A DNA stretch of 64,000 nt, from the NCBI GenBank assembly GCA_022781925.1, contig JALESO010000012.1, positions 1-64,000 of the forward strand, in the 5' to 3' direction. The DNA comes from Lachnospiraceae bacterium (lineage in GTDB: Bacteria > Bacillota > Clostridia > Lachnospirales > Lachnospiraceae). Below the pieces are notes generated by a model that worked only from the letters and a program-made list of their open reading frames with translations, did not search any database and was not told where the DNA came from. Shown one piece after another: positions 38,413-46,906 of this stretch; positions within the stretch are counted from its first letter, which is position 1, and the number at the start of each line of letters is the position of its first letter. A program made the translations under genes and the position numbers.

Positions 38413-39768
38413 ATGGCATTTGACAGCTTATCCGAAAAACTGCAAAACGTATTTAAGAACCTGCGAAGCAAAGGCCGCCTGACAGAAGCAGATGTAAAGG
38501 CTGCACTGAAGGAAGTTAAGATGGCTTTGTTGGAAGCAGATGTAAACTTTAAAGTAGTAAAGCAGTTTGTAAAATCTGTACAGGAACGTGCGATCGGTGC
38601 AGATGTAATGAATGGTCTGAATCCGGGCCAGATGGTGATCAAGATCGTTAATGAAGAGATGATCAACCTGATGGGTTCGGAGACAACGGAGCTAAAACTT
38701 CGTCCGGGACAGGCAACGACGATCATTATGATGGTTGGTTTGCAGGGTGCCGGAAAAACGACAACGACTGCAAAGCTTGCAGGAAAGTTCAAACTCAAAG
38801 GAAAGAAACCACTTCTGGTTGCCTGCGACGTTTATCGTCCGGCTGCGATCCAGCAGTTACAGGTCAATGGTGAGAAACAGGGCGTGGAAGTATTTACCAT
38901 GGGCGACGGACACAAGCCGGTCAACATTGCAAAAGCAGCAGTAGAGCATGCGGCAAAGAACGGTAACAACGTTGTCATCCTTGATACGGCAGGTCGTCTT
39001 CATGTAGATGAAGATATGATGGACGAGCTGATCGAGATCAAAGAAAATGTGGATGTGGCACAGACCGTTCTGGTGGTAGATGCCATGACCGGTCAGGATG
39101 CAGTCAATGTGGCAAGCACCTTTGACGAGAAGATTGGAATTGATGGTGTGATCCTGACAAAGTTAGATGGTGATACACGAGGCGGTGCAGCACTTTCTAT
39201 CCGCGCCGTAACCGGAAAACCGATCCTGTATGCAGGTATGGGTGAGAAACTTTCTGATCTGGAGCAGTTTTATCCGGAACGAATGGCTTCCCGAATCCTT
39301 GGAATGGGTGATGTACTTACCCTGATCGAGAAAGCGCAGGCCGAGATCGATGATGAAAAAGCTGCCGAGATGGAAAAACGTTTTCGGAAAGCAGAGTTCA
39401 CATTTAACGATTATCTGGACTCTATGAGTCAGATGAAAAAGATGGGCGGTTTCGCAAATGTCCTGAGTATGATGCCGGGCATGGGCGGCGCACAGTTAAA
39501 GCAGATTGAAGATGCGATGGATGAGAAGAAGATGGCGCGTATCGAAGCAATCATCTATTCCATGACTCCGGCGGAGCGTGGAGATCCAAATCTGATCAAT
39601 CCAAGCAGAAAACGTCGAATTGCGGCAGGTGCTGGTGTGGATATCAGCGAGGTAAACCGTCTGGTAAAACAGTTTGAGCAGGCACGCAAGATGATGAAAC
39701 AGATGCCCGGTATGATGGGCAAAGGTAAACGTGGCGGTAAATTTGGAAATTTCAAGTTTCCTTTTTAA
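38413..39768 (+). CDS. ffh: Signal recognition particle protein Ffh
   Basis: 451 residues. An N domain precedes the GTPase motifs: G1 GLQGAGKTTTTAKLA (about residue 107), DTAGRLHVDE, TKLDGDTRGGAAL. The methionine-rich M domain ends MMKQMPGMMGKGKRGG. It binds signal peptides and 4.5S RNA and docks on FtsY. The SRP RNA gene is not in the window. Confidence 0.97.
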   Translation: MAFDSLSEKLQNVFKNLRSKGRLTEADVKAALKEVKMALLEADVNFKVVKQFVKSVQERAIGADVMNGLNPGQMVIKIVNEEMINLMGSETTELKLRPGQATTIIMMVGLQGAGKTTTTAKLAGKFKLKGKKPLLVACDVYRPAAIQQLQVNGEKQGVEVFTMGDGHKPVNIAKAAVEHAAKNGNNVVILDTAGRLHVDEDMMDELIEIKENVDVAQTVLVVDAMTGQDAVNVASTFDEKIGIDGVILTKLDGDTRGGAALSIRAVTGKPILYAGMGEKLSDLEQFYPERMASRILGMGDVLTLIEKAQAEIDDEKAAEMEKRFRKAEFTFNDYLDSMSQMKKMGGFANVLSMMPGMGGAQLKQIEDAMDEKKMARIEAIIYSMTPAERGDPNLINPSRKRRIAAGAGVDISEVNRLVKQFEQARKMMKQMPGMMGKGKRGGKFGNFKFPF

Positions 39769-39819
39769 CCATATAGCGCATATGCGCAGTGAAGTAGAAA
39801 TTTGAGGAGGTGAAATGAC

Positions 39820-40065
39820 ATGGCAGTTAAAATCAGATTAAGAAGAATGGGACAGAAAAAAGCTCCTTTCTATAGAATCGTAGTAGCAGATTCCAGAAGC
39901 CCGAGAGATGGTAGATTCATCGAGGAGATCGGATATTATGATCCGACAAAAGAGCCGTCTGAGATCCGCGTAGACGAAGAAGCAGCTAAAAAATGGTTAG
40001 CAAACGGAGCACAGCCTACACAGACAGTTGAGAAAATTTTAAAAACAGCTGGTATCGAGAAATAA
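39820..40065 (+). CDS. rpsP: 30S ribosomal protein S16
   Basis: 81 residues, the full length. The opening [25 protein letters not shown] is diagnostic. GAGGTGAAATGAC precedes the ATG. It starts the rpsP-khpA-rimM-trmD-rplS run. Confidence 0.97.
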   Translation: MAVKIRLRRMGQKKAPFYRIVVADSRSPRDGRFIEEIGYYDPTKEPSEIRVDEEAAKKWLANGAQPTQTVEKILKTAGIEK

Positions 40066-40086
40066 TAGATTAGTGAGGGAAACGTG

Positions 40087-40317
40087 ATGAAAGAATTAGT
40101 AGAAGTAATTGCAAAATCACTAGTCGACAATCCTGAGGAAGTTACTGTAACAGAGACAGAGAAAGACCGGGCAACCGTTTTGGAACTGCATGTTGCACAG
40201 GCCGACATGGGAAAAGTGATCGGTAAGCAGGGCAGAATCGCAAAAGCGATCCGTTCTGTTGTGAAAGCTGCCGCATCTCGCGAGGACAAAAAAGTTATCG
40301 TAGAGATCGTACAGTAA
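40087..40317 (+). CDS. khpA: KH-domain RNA-binding protein KhpA
   Basis: 76 residues, a single KH domain with the GxxG loop in GKVIGKQGRIAKAIRSVV. It partners KhpB in small-RNA and cell-division control in Gram-positives. ATG 40087 is 8 nt after GAGGG; GTG 40084 is an alternative. Sits between rpsP and rimM as in other Firmicutes. Confidence 0.92.
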   Translation: MKELVEVIAKSLVDNPEEVTVTETEKDRATVLELHVAQADMGKVIGKQGRIAKAIRSVVKAAASREDKKVIVEIVQ

Positions 40318-40326
40318 AAAGGCGAC

Positions 40327-40359
40327 AAGGGACATGGTGTTAAGCTATGTCCCTTTTTT
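40327..40359 (+). terminator. Intrinsic terminator between khpA and rimM
   Basis: AAGGGACAT pairs with ATGTCCCTT and runs into six T. It lies inside an otherwise continuous operon, so it probably reduces rather than stops expression of rimM-trmD. Confidence 0.85.
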
Positions 40360-40371
40360 GAAAGGGAGAAC

Positions 40372-40881
40372 ATGGAAGAATTTTTACAGGTAGGTGTGAT
40401 TTCAAGCACACATGGAATCGCCGGGGAGGTTAAAGTATTTCCTACCACGGATGATGTAAAACGTTTTAAAAAACTGAGAGAGGTTATTTTAGATACCGGA
40501 AAAGAACGGATGACACTTCATATCTGCCAGGTGAAATTTTTTAAACAGATGGTGATCCTGAAGTTCAAGGAATTTCAGAATATCAATGAAGTGGAGCGGT
40601 TTCGTGGAAAAAGTCTGTATGTGACACGGGAAAATGCCGTGAAATTGCAGAAAGATGAATATTTTATCGCAGATATGATCGGTATGCGTGTGGTTTCTAC
40701 GGAAGGTGAGGAACTCGGTACACTGACAGACGTGCTTCAGACCGGAGCCAACGATGTCTATGTGGTAGAACAGGAAGGAGCACCGCAGCTTTTACTTCCG
40801 GCCATCAAGGACTGCATTCAGGATATCGATATGGAACAGATGGTGATGACGGTATATCTGATGCCTGGATTGAGGGATTAG
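40372..40881 (+). CDS. rimM: Ribosome maturation factor RimM
   Basis: 169 residues. The N-terminal RimM barrel opens LQVGVISSTHGIAGEVKVFPTTD, and the PRC-barrel contains YFIADMIGMRVVS and LLPAIKDCIQDID. It assists 30S head assembly by binding S19. It is 3 nt ahead of trmD. Confidence 0.95.
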   Translation: MEEFLQVGVISSTHGIAGEVKVFPTTDDVKRFKKLREVILDTGKERMTLHICQVKFFKQMVILKFKEFQNINEVERFRGKSLYVTRENAVKLQKDEYFIADMIGMRVVSTEGEELGTLTDVLQTGANDVYVVEQEGAPQLLLPAIKDCIQDIDMEQMVMTVYLMPGLRD

Positions 40882-40884
40882 TCG

Positions 40885-41616
40885 ATGAGATTTCATATTT
40901 TGACATTGTTTCCTAATATGGTGATGCAGGGACTGAATACGAGTATTATCGGAAATGCCATAGAGCAGAATCTGATTGAAATAAATGTGATCAACATCCG
41001 TGATTTTACGAAGGACCGTCATAAAAAAGTGGATGATTATCCGTATGGCGGCGGTGCGGGTATGGTCATGCAGGCACAGCCGATCTATGATGCATGGAAG
41101 AGCATTGTGGATCAGGTGGGATATGAGCCGCGCTGTGTGTATCTGACACCCCAGGGAAAGGTCTTTGCGCAGGGGATGGCAAAAGAATATGCCAGAGAAC
41201 AGGATCTGATCTTTCTGTGCGGACATTATGAAGGTGTGGATGAGCGTGTGCTGGAGGAAATCGTGACAGATTACGTGTCCATCGGCGATTATGTGCTGAC
41301 CGGCGGGGAACTGCCTGCCATGGTCATGGTGGATGCGATTTCCCGTATGGTTCCGGGCGTTCTGACCAATGAGGAATCCGGTTCCACGGAGTCCCTGGAA
41401 GGCGGTCTGCTGGAATATCCGCAGTACAGTCGTCCGGCAGAATGGAAGGGCAGAGAAGTGCCGCAGGTACTGCTTTCCGGAGACCACAAAAAGATCGAAG
41501 CCTGGAGACATGAGCAGTCCGTGCAGCGGACACTGCGCAACCGTCCGGAATTGCTGGCGGAAGCTGATCTTACCAGAGCGGATGTAAAACAGATCTTAAA
41601 AGAACTGAAAAAATAA
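40885..41616 (+). CDS. trmD: tRNA (guanine-37-N1)-methyltransferase
   Basis: 243 residues, SPOUT family. DYPYGGGAGMVMQAQP, CGHYEGVDERV and YVLTGGELPAMVM are the SAM-knot motifs. It makes m1G37 and prevents frameshifting. Pairs with rimM as usual. Confidence 0.97.
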   Translation: MRFHILTLFPNMVMQGLNTSIIGNAIEQNLIEINVINIRDFTKDRHKKVDDYPYGGGAGMVMQAQPIYDAWKSIVDQVGYEPRCVYLTPQGKVFAQGMAKEYAREQDLIFLCGHYEGVDERVLEEIVTDYVSIGDYVLTGGELPAMVMVDAISRMVPGVLTNEESGSTESLEGGLLEYPQYSRPAEWKGREVPQVLLSGDHKKIEAWRHEQSVQRTLRNRPELLAEADLTRADVKQILKELKK

Positions 41617-41679
41617 AATCCGGGTTGGATCGAGATGAAATGAACCGGTAAAAATACAATGTAAAAGTAATATTTTATG

Positions 41680-41708
41680 TTGATTTTTATAAATAAGTAT
41701 GGTAAACT
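41680..41708 (+). promoter_or_regulatory. Promoter of rplS
   Basis: TTGATT (41680-41685), a 17-bp spacer, and TAAACT (41703-41708). Start near 41715, giving a leader of about 75 nt before rplS. Confidence 0.6.
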
Positions 41709-41790
41709 ATCATACGTTGTGAATTAAAAGAGAGATGGTCCTCTGCTACATTATGTATTAAGAACATCCAAATAACAGGAGGTCACAAAA

Positions 41791-42144
41791 ATGAACGCAA
41801 ATGAAATTATCAAAAGCATCGAAGCTGAGCAGCTGAAAGCTGAAGTACCGGAGTTTTCCGTAGGAGATACAGTTCGTGTATCTGCAAAAATCAAAGAGGG
41901 TAACCGCGAAAGAATTCAGGTTTTCGAGGGTACTGTATTAAAGAAACAGGGCGGAAGCAACCGCGAGACATTTACAGTTCGTAAATTCTCCAACGGTGTA
42001 GGCGTAGAGAAAACATGGCCGTTACATTCCCCGAACGTAGAGAAAGTTGAGATCGTTCGTTACGGTAAAGTAAGACGTGCAAAACTTTACTACTTAAGAG
42101 ACCGTGTAGGTAAGAAAGCTAAAGTTAAAGAGTTAGTAAAATAA
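41791..42144 (+). CDS. rplS: 50S ribosomal protein L19
   Basis: 117 residues. [26 protein letters not shown] and the C-terminal [20 protein letters not shown] are typical. It lies at the 30S-50S interface. AGGAGG precedes the ATG. Separated from trmD by its own promoter and a leader that may be an autoregulatory L19 leader. Confidence 0.97.
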   Translation: MNANEIIKSIEAEQLKAEVPEFSVGDTVRVSAKIKEGNRERIQVFEGTVLKKQGGSNRETFTVRKFSNGVGVEKTWPLHSPNVEKVEIVRYGKVRRAKLYYLRDRVGKKAKVKELVK

Positions 42145-42172
42145 TTCACTTTTGAATGCTGAATGATGATAA

Positions 42173-42213
42173 TCCCCTGAGTTGATGTGTATGCATCTTC
42201 AGGGGGTTTTTTC
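42173..42213 (+). terminator. Terminator after rplS
   Basis: CCCCTGAG and CTTCAGGGGG pair around a loop that contains a GATG/CATC inner stem; TTTTTT follows. Confidence 0.9.
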
Positions 42214-42301
42214 GCTTTTATCGGAAAATACGTTGGAAAAGGGTGTTTGAAAGTACGGTTTTCTGCTACAATAAGGATGCATGTTTTGATAAGGAGGAAA
42301 A

Positions 42302-42889
42302 ATGATGAGGTTATTTCGTTCCAGCGGCCTGAATTTCCGCAGAAAGCGCAGAAAGATGAAGTTATCCACAGCCAAAAGTGTAGCAGCATGGGTGGTGGAG
42401 ATCATAATTGTATTACTGGTGGCATTTGTGCTGGTGTACTGTGCGGGAATGAGAGTGACTGTGGTAGGAAATTCCATGGAGTCTACGATATCCGATGGCA
42501 GTCAGATACTGGTAAACCGGTTTGTTTATAATATAAAAAGTCCGAAGTCCGGTGATGTGATCGTATTTTTGCCAAATGGCAATGAGAAGAGTCATTATTA
42601 TGTGAAACGTGTGATCGGCGTTCCGGGGGACAAGGTGCAGATTAAGAACGGTCTGTTATATGTCAACGGCGAACTGTATGATATGGAAGATACAGATACC
42701 ATCAAAAATGCCGGTGTGGCAGAAGAAGAGATCACGGTTGGTGAGGATGAATATTTTGTCCTGGGCGATAACCGGAACAGCAGTGAGGACAGCCGTTATG
42801 CAAATATTGGCAATATCAAAAAAGAATATATCAAAGGAAAAGCATGGTTCGTGGTCCGTCCGTTTAAGGAGATGGGCCGGATCAAGTAA
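42302..42889 (+). CDS. lepB: Signal peptidase I
   Basis: 195 residues. One N-terminal membrane helix (VVEIIIVLLVAFVLVYCAG, about 31-50) is followed by the catalytic serine in VVGNSMESTI and the catalytic lysine in YYVKRVIGVPGD. Box E is LGDNRNSSEDSR. It cleaves Sec/Tat signal peptides on the outer face of the membrane. GGAGG lies upstream; ATG 42305 is an equally possible start. It is followed by rbgA and rnhB, a common Firmicutes order. Confidence 0.95.
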   Translation: MMRLFRSSGLNFRRKRRKMKLSTAKSVAAWVVEIIIVLLVAFVLVYCAGMRVTVVGNSMESTISDGSQILVNRFVYNIKSPKSGDVIVFLPNGNEKSHYYVKRVIGVPGDKVQIKNGLLYVNGELYDMEDTDTIKNAGVAEEEITVGEDEYFVLGDNRNSSEDSRYANIGNIKKEYIKGKAWFVVRPFKEMGRIK

Positions 42890-42909
42890 CAGAAAGAAGG
42901 ATAACAGAT

Positions 42910-43761
42910 ATGAATTTTCAATGGTACCCGGGGCATATGACAAAAGCAAAACGTCAGATGCAGGAAGATATAAAACTGATCGATCTGGTCATTGAGCTGG
43001 TGGATGCGCGGATTCCCCTCAGCAGCCGGAATCCGGATATTGATGATCTCGGAAAAAACAAAGCACGGTTGATCCTGCTGAACAAGTCGGATCTGTCCGA
43101 TGAGCGGAAAAATGAAGCCTGGGCTTCTTATTTTAAAGAAAAAGGATTTTATGTGGTGAAGCTGGATGCCCGCCGCAGAAACAGTATGAAGGAGATCCAG
43201 AATGTGATTCTGGAGGCATGTAAGGAAAAAATCGAGCGTGACCGCCGCAGAGGGATCAAAAACCGTCCGGTGCGTGCCATGGTTGTGGGAATCCCAAATG
43301 TAGGAAAATCTACCTTCATCAATACTTTTGCCGGAAAAGCATGTGCAAAGACCGGCAATAAACCGGGTGTGACAAAAGGAAAACAGTGGATCCGTTTGAA
43401 TAAAGATGTGGAACTGCTGGATACACCGGGAATCCTCTGGCCGAAATTTGACGATCAGATGGTGGGACTGCGTCTGGCGCTGATCGGTTCCATCAAGGAT
43501 GAAATCTTGAATATCGATGAACTTTCTCTGGAACTGATCTCTTATCTGAAGGAGAACTATGCCGGTACACTGGCAGGCCGTTATGAAGTGGACGAGAATG
43601 TGGAACGTCCGGTGGAACTTCTGGAAGCCATTGCGCAGAAACGTGGCTGTGTACAGCGCGGCAACGAGATTGATTACAGCAAGGCAGCAGCACTTGTCAT
43701 CGATGATTTCCGGTCCGGACGTCTGGGACGCATTACATTGGAACTGCCGGAGGGGAACTAA
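42910..43761 (+). CDS. rbgA: Ribosome biogenesis GTPase YlqF/RbgA
   Basis: 283 residues, circularly permuted GTPase. G4 (LNKSD) precedes G1 (GIPNVGKSTFIN), and G3 is DTPGILWP. The opening FQWYPGHMTKAKRQM is characteristic. It is needed for late 50S assembly. rnhB starts 1 nt after its stop. Confidence 0.96.
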   Translation: MNFQWYPGHMTKAKRQMQEDIKLIDLVIELVDARIPLSSRNPDIDDLGKNKARLILLNKSDLSDERKNEAWASYFKEKGFYVVKLDARRRNSMKEIQNVILEACKEKIERDRRRGIKNRPVRAMVVGIPNVGKSTFINTFAGKACAKTGNKPGVTKGKQWIRLNKDVELLDTPGILWPKFDDQMVGLRLALIGSIKDEILNIDELSLELISYLKENYAGTLAGRYEVDENVERPVELLEAIAQKRGCVQRGNEIDYSKAAALVIDDFRSGRLGRITLELPEGN

Positions 43762-43762
43762 G

Positions 43763-44530
43763 ATGGAAGTTAGAAAAATCGGTGAGATCAAAGAGGAGTT
43801 AAAAGCAACGGCGGATACCGATCTGCCGGAATTTATCAGGAGATATGCCGCGGATGAACGTGCCGGAGTCAAAACGGTGCTGGCACAGGCGCAGAAACGG
43901 CAGGAAAAATATGAAAAAGAACTGCTGCGTATTGACGCATTGAAAATCTATGAGCGGAAATATGCGGATTATGCCTTCATCTGCGGGATTGATGAGGTAG
44001 GGCGTGGTCCATTGGCAGGTCCGGTGGTAGCCGGCGCAGTGATCCTTCCAAAAGACTGTAATATTTTATATATCAATGATTCGAAAAAACTCAGTGAAAA
44101 GAAGAGAGAAGAATTGTATGATGTGATCATGGAGCAGGCGGTGGCCACCGGTATCGGCATGGCATCTCCGGCCCGGATCGATGAGATCAATATCCTGCAG
44201 GCAACTTATGAAGCAATGCGGGAAGCCATCAGCAAGCTGGATCCGCAGCCGGATCTGCTGCTGAATGATGCGGTGACCATTCCGGAAGTAGATATTTATC
44301 AGGTTCCGATTATCAAAGGCGACGCGAAAAGTATCTCCATCGGTGCGGCAAGTATCATCGCAAAGGTGACCAGGGACCGGCTGATGGTGGAATACGATAA
44401 AGTGATGCCGGAGTATGGATTTGCTTCCAATAAGGGCTATGGCTCTGCGGCACACATCGAGGCACTGAAAAAATATGGTGCGACACCGATTCACAGACGG
44501 AGCTTTATACATAATTTTATTACCGTATAG
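43763..44530 (+). CDS. rnhB: Ribonuclease HII
   Basis: 255 residues. The catalytic acids are in CGIDEVGRGPLAGPVVAGAV and later NDAVTIPEVD; the C-terminal GYGSAAHIEALKKYG matches the substrate region. An N-terminal helical extension of about 70 residues is typical of Firmicutes RnhB. It removes ribonucleotides from DNA. ATG 43763 follows GGAGGGG. Confidence 0.95.
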   Translation: MEVRKIGEIKEELKATADTDLPEFIRRYAADERAGVKTVLAQAQKRQEKYEKELLRIDALKIYERKYADYAFICGIDEVGRGPLAGPVVAGAVILPKDCNILYINDSKKLSEKKREELYDVIMEQAVATGIGMASPARIDEINILQATYEAMREAISKLDPQPDLLLNDAVTIPEVDIYQVPIIKGDAKSISIGAASIIAKVTRDRLMVEYDKVMPEYGFASNKGYGSAAHIEALKKYGATPIHRRSFIHNFITV

Positions 44531-44645
44531 ATTCAGAGATTCGAAGAAGATTTGAATTCCACATGATTTGAGCGGAATATATTTGAAAACTGGTGCACAG
44601 ATAAACAGGAACTTGTTATTTGCCGGAGAGAGTAGAAAGGCAAAG

Positions 44646-45011
44646 ATGAATACAAGAAAAATCGGAACTGCACAGGAACAGCGGGTGGCTGCATGGATGA
44701 AGCAGCATGGGTATTACATTGTGGAGCGCAATTTTAACTGCCACTTCGGAGAAATTGATCTGATTGCCAGAAAAGACGGCTATCTGATCTTTGTGGAAGT
44801 GAAATACCGCAGTAATCTGGCTTATGGAGAACCCTGTGAGGCAGTGGATCTCCGCAAACAGAAACGGATTTCCAATGCGGCAGCATTTTATCTGAGACGT
44901 TATGGGTATCCGATGGATCAGCCCTGCCGTTTTGATGTGGCGCAGGTGTCGGCAGATGGGATCGAACTGCTGGAAGATGCGTTTCCCTATTGTGGGATTT
45001 TTTCAATGTGA
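44646..45011 (+). CDS. UPF0102 endonuclease-like protein YraN
   Basis: 121 residues. Motifs GEIDLIARKDGYLIFVEVKYR and AVDLRKQKRI match the restriction-endonuclease-like YraN fold (catalytic Asp, Glu-x-Lys). It often follows rnhB, as here. Biological role not settled. Confidence 0.9.
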   Translation: MNTRKIGTAQEQRVAAWMKQHGYYIVERNFNCHFGEIDLIARKDGYLIFVEVKYRSNLAYGEPCEAVDLRKQKRISNAAAFYLRRYGYPMDQPCRFDVAQVSADGIELLEDAFPYCGIFSM

Positions 45012-45082
45012 CAGATACTGCGTCAGGAAGCGGAGTCTAACAATGTGCCTGTGTGGCATTGGAAACGAGAGAAGGTGAATGG

Positions 45083-46057
45083 ATGGAACATACAAAGACA
45101 GAAGATACACAAAGAAATCATACAGAACCAGATTATACAGAAAAAGATACGATGGATAAAAAACAAAACGAGGGCATGGAAGATTTTATTGCATCAGCGA
45201 TCAGACGAAAAAACGAAGAAGTGCAGACTCTTCGGCTGGAGACACATCGGCTGAAAAACGGTGCACAGGTACCGTTGTTTCATTTTCCACTTCTGGACCA
45301 GACCGGGGAGGTCCGTCATTGTTTTACCACACGATACGGTGGTGTCAGCGAAGGGATTTTCTCCAGTCTGAACCTCAGTTTCAACCGGGGAGATGTAAAA
45401 GAGGATGTGGAAGAAAATTATCGCAGAGTGGCAGAAATCCTGGGGACAGACTGTGCGCATCTGGTGTGCTCCGATCAGACACACACAACGAATGTGCGGC
45501 TGGTGACCAAAGCGGATGCAGGTAAGGGTGTGATCTCTCCGAGGGATTATACGGATGTGGATGGCCTGATCACAGACATTCCGGGACTGACACTGGTAAC
45601 CTTTTATGCGGACTGTGTACCGTTGTATTTCGTGGATCCGGTACATCATGCCATTGGACTGAGTCATTCCGGCTGGCGTGGTACGGTTGCCCGTATGGGA
45701 AAATGCACGTTGGAAGCTATGCACGAGGCATTTGGAACAGAAGCTTCCGATGTGTACTGTGCCATCGGACCGTCGATTTGCCAGGATTGTTACGAGGTCA
45801 GCGAAGATGTGGCAGAGCAGTTTATGCAGGTGTTTCCGGGACATGAGTCAGAACTTCTGATTGATAAAGGAAACGGAAAATATCAGCTGGATCTGTGGAA
45901 GGCAAATGAGATTGTGCTGCTGGATGCAGGGGTACAGAAAGCGCATCTGGAAGTGACGGATGTATGTACCTGCTGCAATCCGGAGTTGTTGTTTTCACAT
46001 AGAGCCAGTCATGGAAAACGGGGAAATCTGGGGGCATTTCTGTGCCTGAATGCTTAG
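45083..46057 (+). CDS. pgeF: PgeF/YfiH-family protein (peptidoglycan editing factor, laccase domain)
   Basis: 324 residues. The Cys/His active site is seen in TFYADCVPLYFVDP, GLSHSGWRGTVARM and FSHRASHGKRGN. Family members hydrolyse mis-incorporated L-Ser peptidoglycan precursors in E. coli, and some have purine nucleoside phosphorylase or adenosine deaminase activity. ATG 45083 follows GAAGGTGA. The first about 60 residues form a hydrophilic, repetitive T/E/D/K/N-rich extension not found in typical members; an inner start near 45176 (GAGGG just upstream) is possible. Confidence 0.87.
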   Translation: MEHTKTEDTQRNHTEPDYTEKDTMDKKQNEGMEDFIASAIRRKNEEVQTLRLETHRLKNGAQVPLFHFPLLDQTGEVRHCFTTRYGGVSEGIFSSLNLSFNRGDVKEDVEENYRRVAEILGTDCAHLVCSDQTHTTNVRLVTKADAGKGVISPRDYTDVDGLITDIPGLTLVTFYADCVPLYFVDPVHHAIGLSHSGWRGTVARMGKCTLEAMHEAFGTEASDVYCAIGPSICQDCYEVSEDVAEQFMQVFPGHESELLIDKGNGKYQLDLWKANEIVLLDAGVQKAHLEVTDVCTCCNPELLFSHRASHGKRGNLGAFLCLNA

Positions 46058-46191
46058 AGTGAAAACAGGTTGATAACGAATCAGAAATGTTCTTGAAAAA
46101 TAGTATGTGAGCAGACGGGAAACATTCATTGTTATGTTATGTGATAAACAGTATATTGGGAAAAGATTTTACAGGAGAAAGGAATAATAGG

Positions 46192-46854
46192 ATGCATTTA
46201 AAAGACAGAATCGCAAATGGCATGCTTTTTTATGAGCACGGACACAAGGATCCGGTAGATATTGAACAGGAAAAGGAACTTGATGCACTGCGCAGACATT
46301 GCAAAGAGGTCATGTTTGATTATAACCATACCCGTCCGGATGATCGGGAGAAACGGCAGGAACTGTTAAAAGGACTGTTGGGGAAATGCGGGGATGGCGT
46401 GTTTATCGAGGACGGAGTCCATATGTCCTATGGCTGTCATCTCTATCTGGAAGGCGCCTTTTATGCGAATTTTAATCTGAGCGTTGTGGATGATGGTGAT
46501 ATTTTTATCGGAGACAGGACGATGATCGGTCCAAACGTGACGCTTTGTACCACAGGCCATCCGGCAGATCCGGAGTACCGTGAGATGGTGGCGCATTATT
46601 CTCTGCCGATCCACATTGGCAGAAATGTCTGGATCGGAAGTAATGCGGTGATCCTTCCGGGAGTGACCATTGGGGATAACAGTGTCATCGGAGCCGGCAG
46701 TGTTGTGACGAAAGATATTCCGGCAAATGTGATCGCAGTCGGAAATCCGTGCCGTGTATCCAGAGAGATTGGGGAGAGAGACCGGGAATACTATTTCCGT
46801 GATCTGAAAATGGATTTCCCGTATACCTCAGATAAGATCACATCGGAAGAATAA
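46192..46854 (+). CDS. Maltose/galactoside O-acetyltransferase-type hexapeptide enzyme
   Basis: 220 residues. The N-terminal Mac domain (MHLKDRIANGMLFYEHG) precedes left-handed beta-helix hexapeptide repeats such as VWIGSNAVILPGVTIGDNSVIGAGSVVTKDI. Catalytic His region TTGHPADPEYRE. It transfers acetyl from acetyl-CoA to sugars; exact acceptor unknown. ATG 46192 follows AGGAGAAAGG. Confidence 0.9.
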   Translation: MHLKDRIANGMLFYEHGHKDPVDIEQEKELDALRRHCKEVMFDYNHTRPDDREKRQELLKGLLGKCGDGVFIEDGVHMSYGCHLYLEGAFYANFNLSVVDDGDIFIGDRTMIGPNVTLCTTGHPADPEYREMVAHYSLPIHIGRNVWIGSNAVILPGVTIGDNSVIGAGSVVTKDIPANVIAVGNPCRVSREIGERDREYYFRDLKMDFPYTSDKITSEE

Positions 46855-46906
46855 ATCTCTCATCGGATATTATTTGAAAAAAGATTACAAATGAGGGGTC
46901 AGGTAG

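Noticed and set aside
39777..39788. GCGCATATGCGC palindrome between ffh and rpsP
   Set aside because: Perfect palindrome, but with no loop it cannot form a useful hairpin, and no similar copies were seen. Probably chance or a weak processing site.
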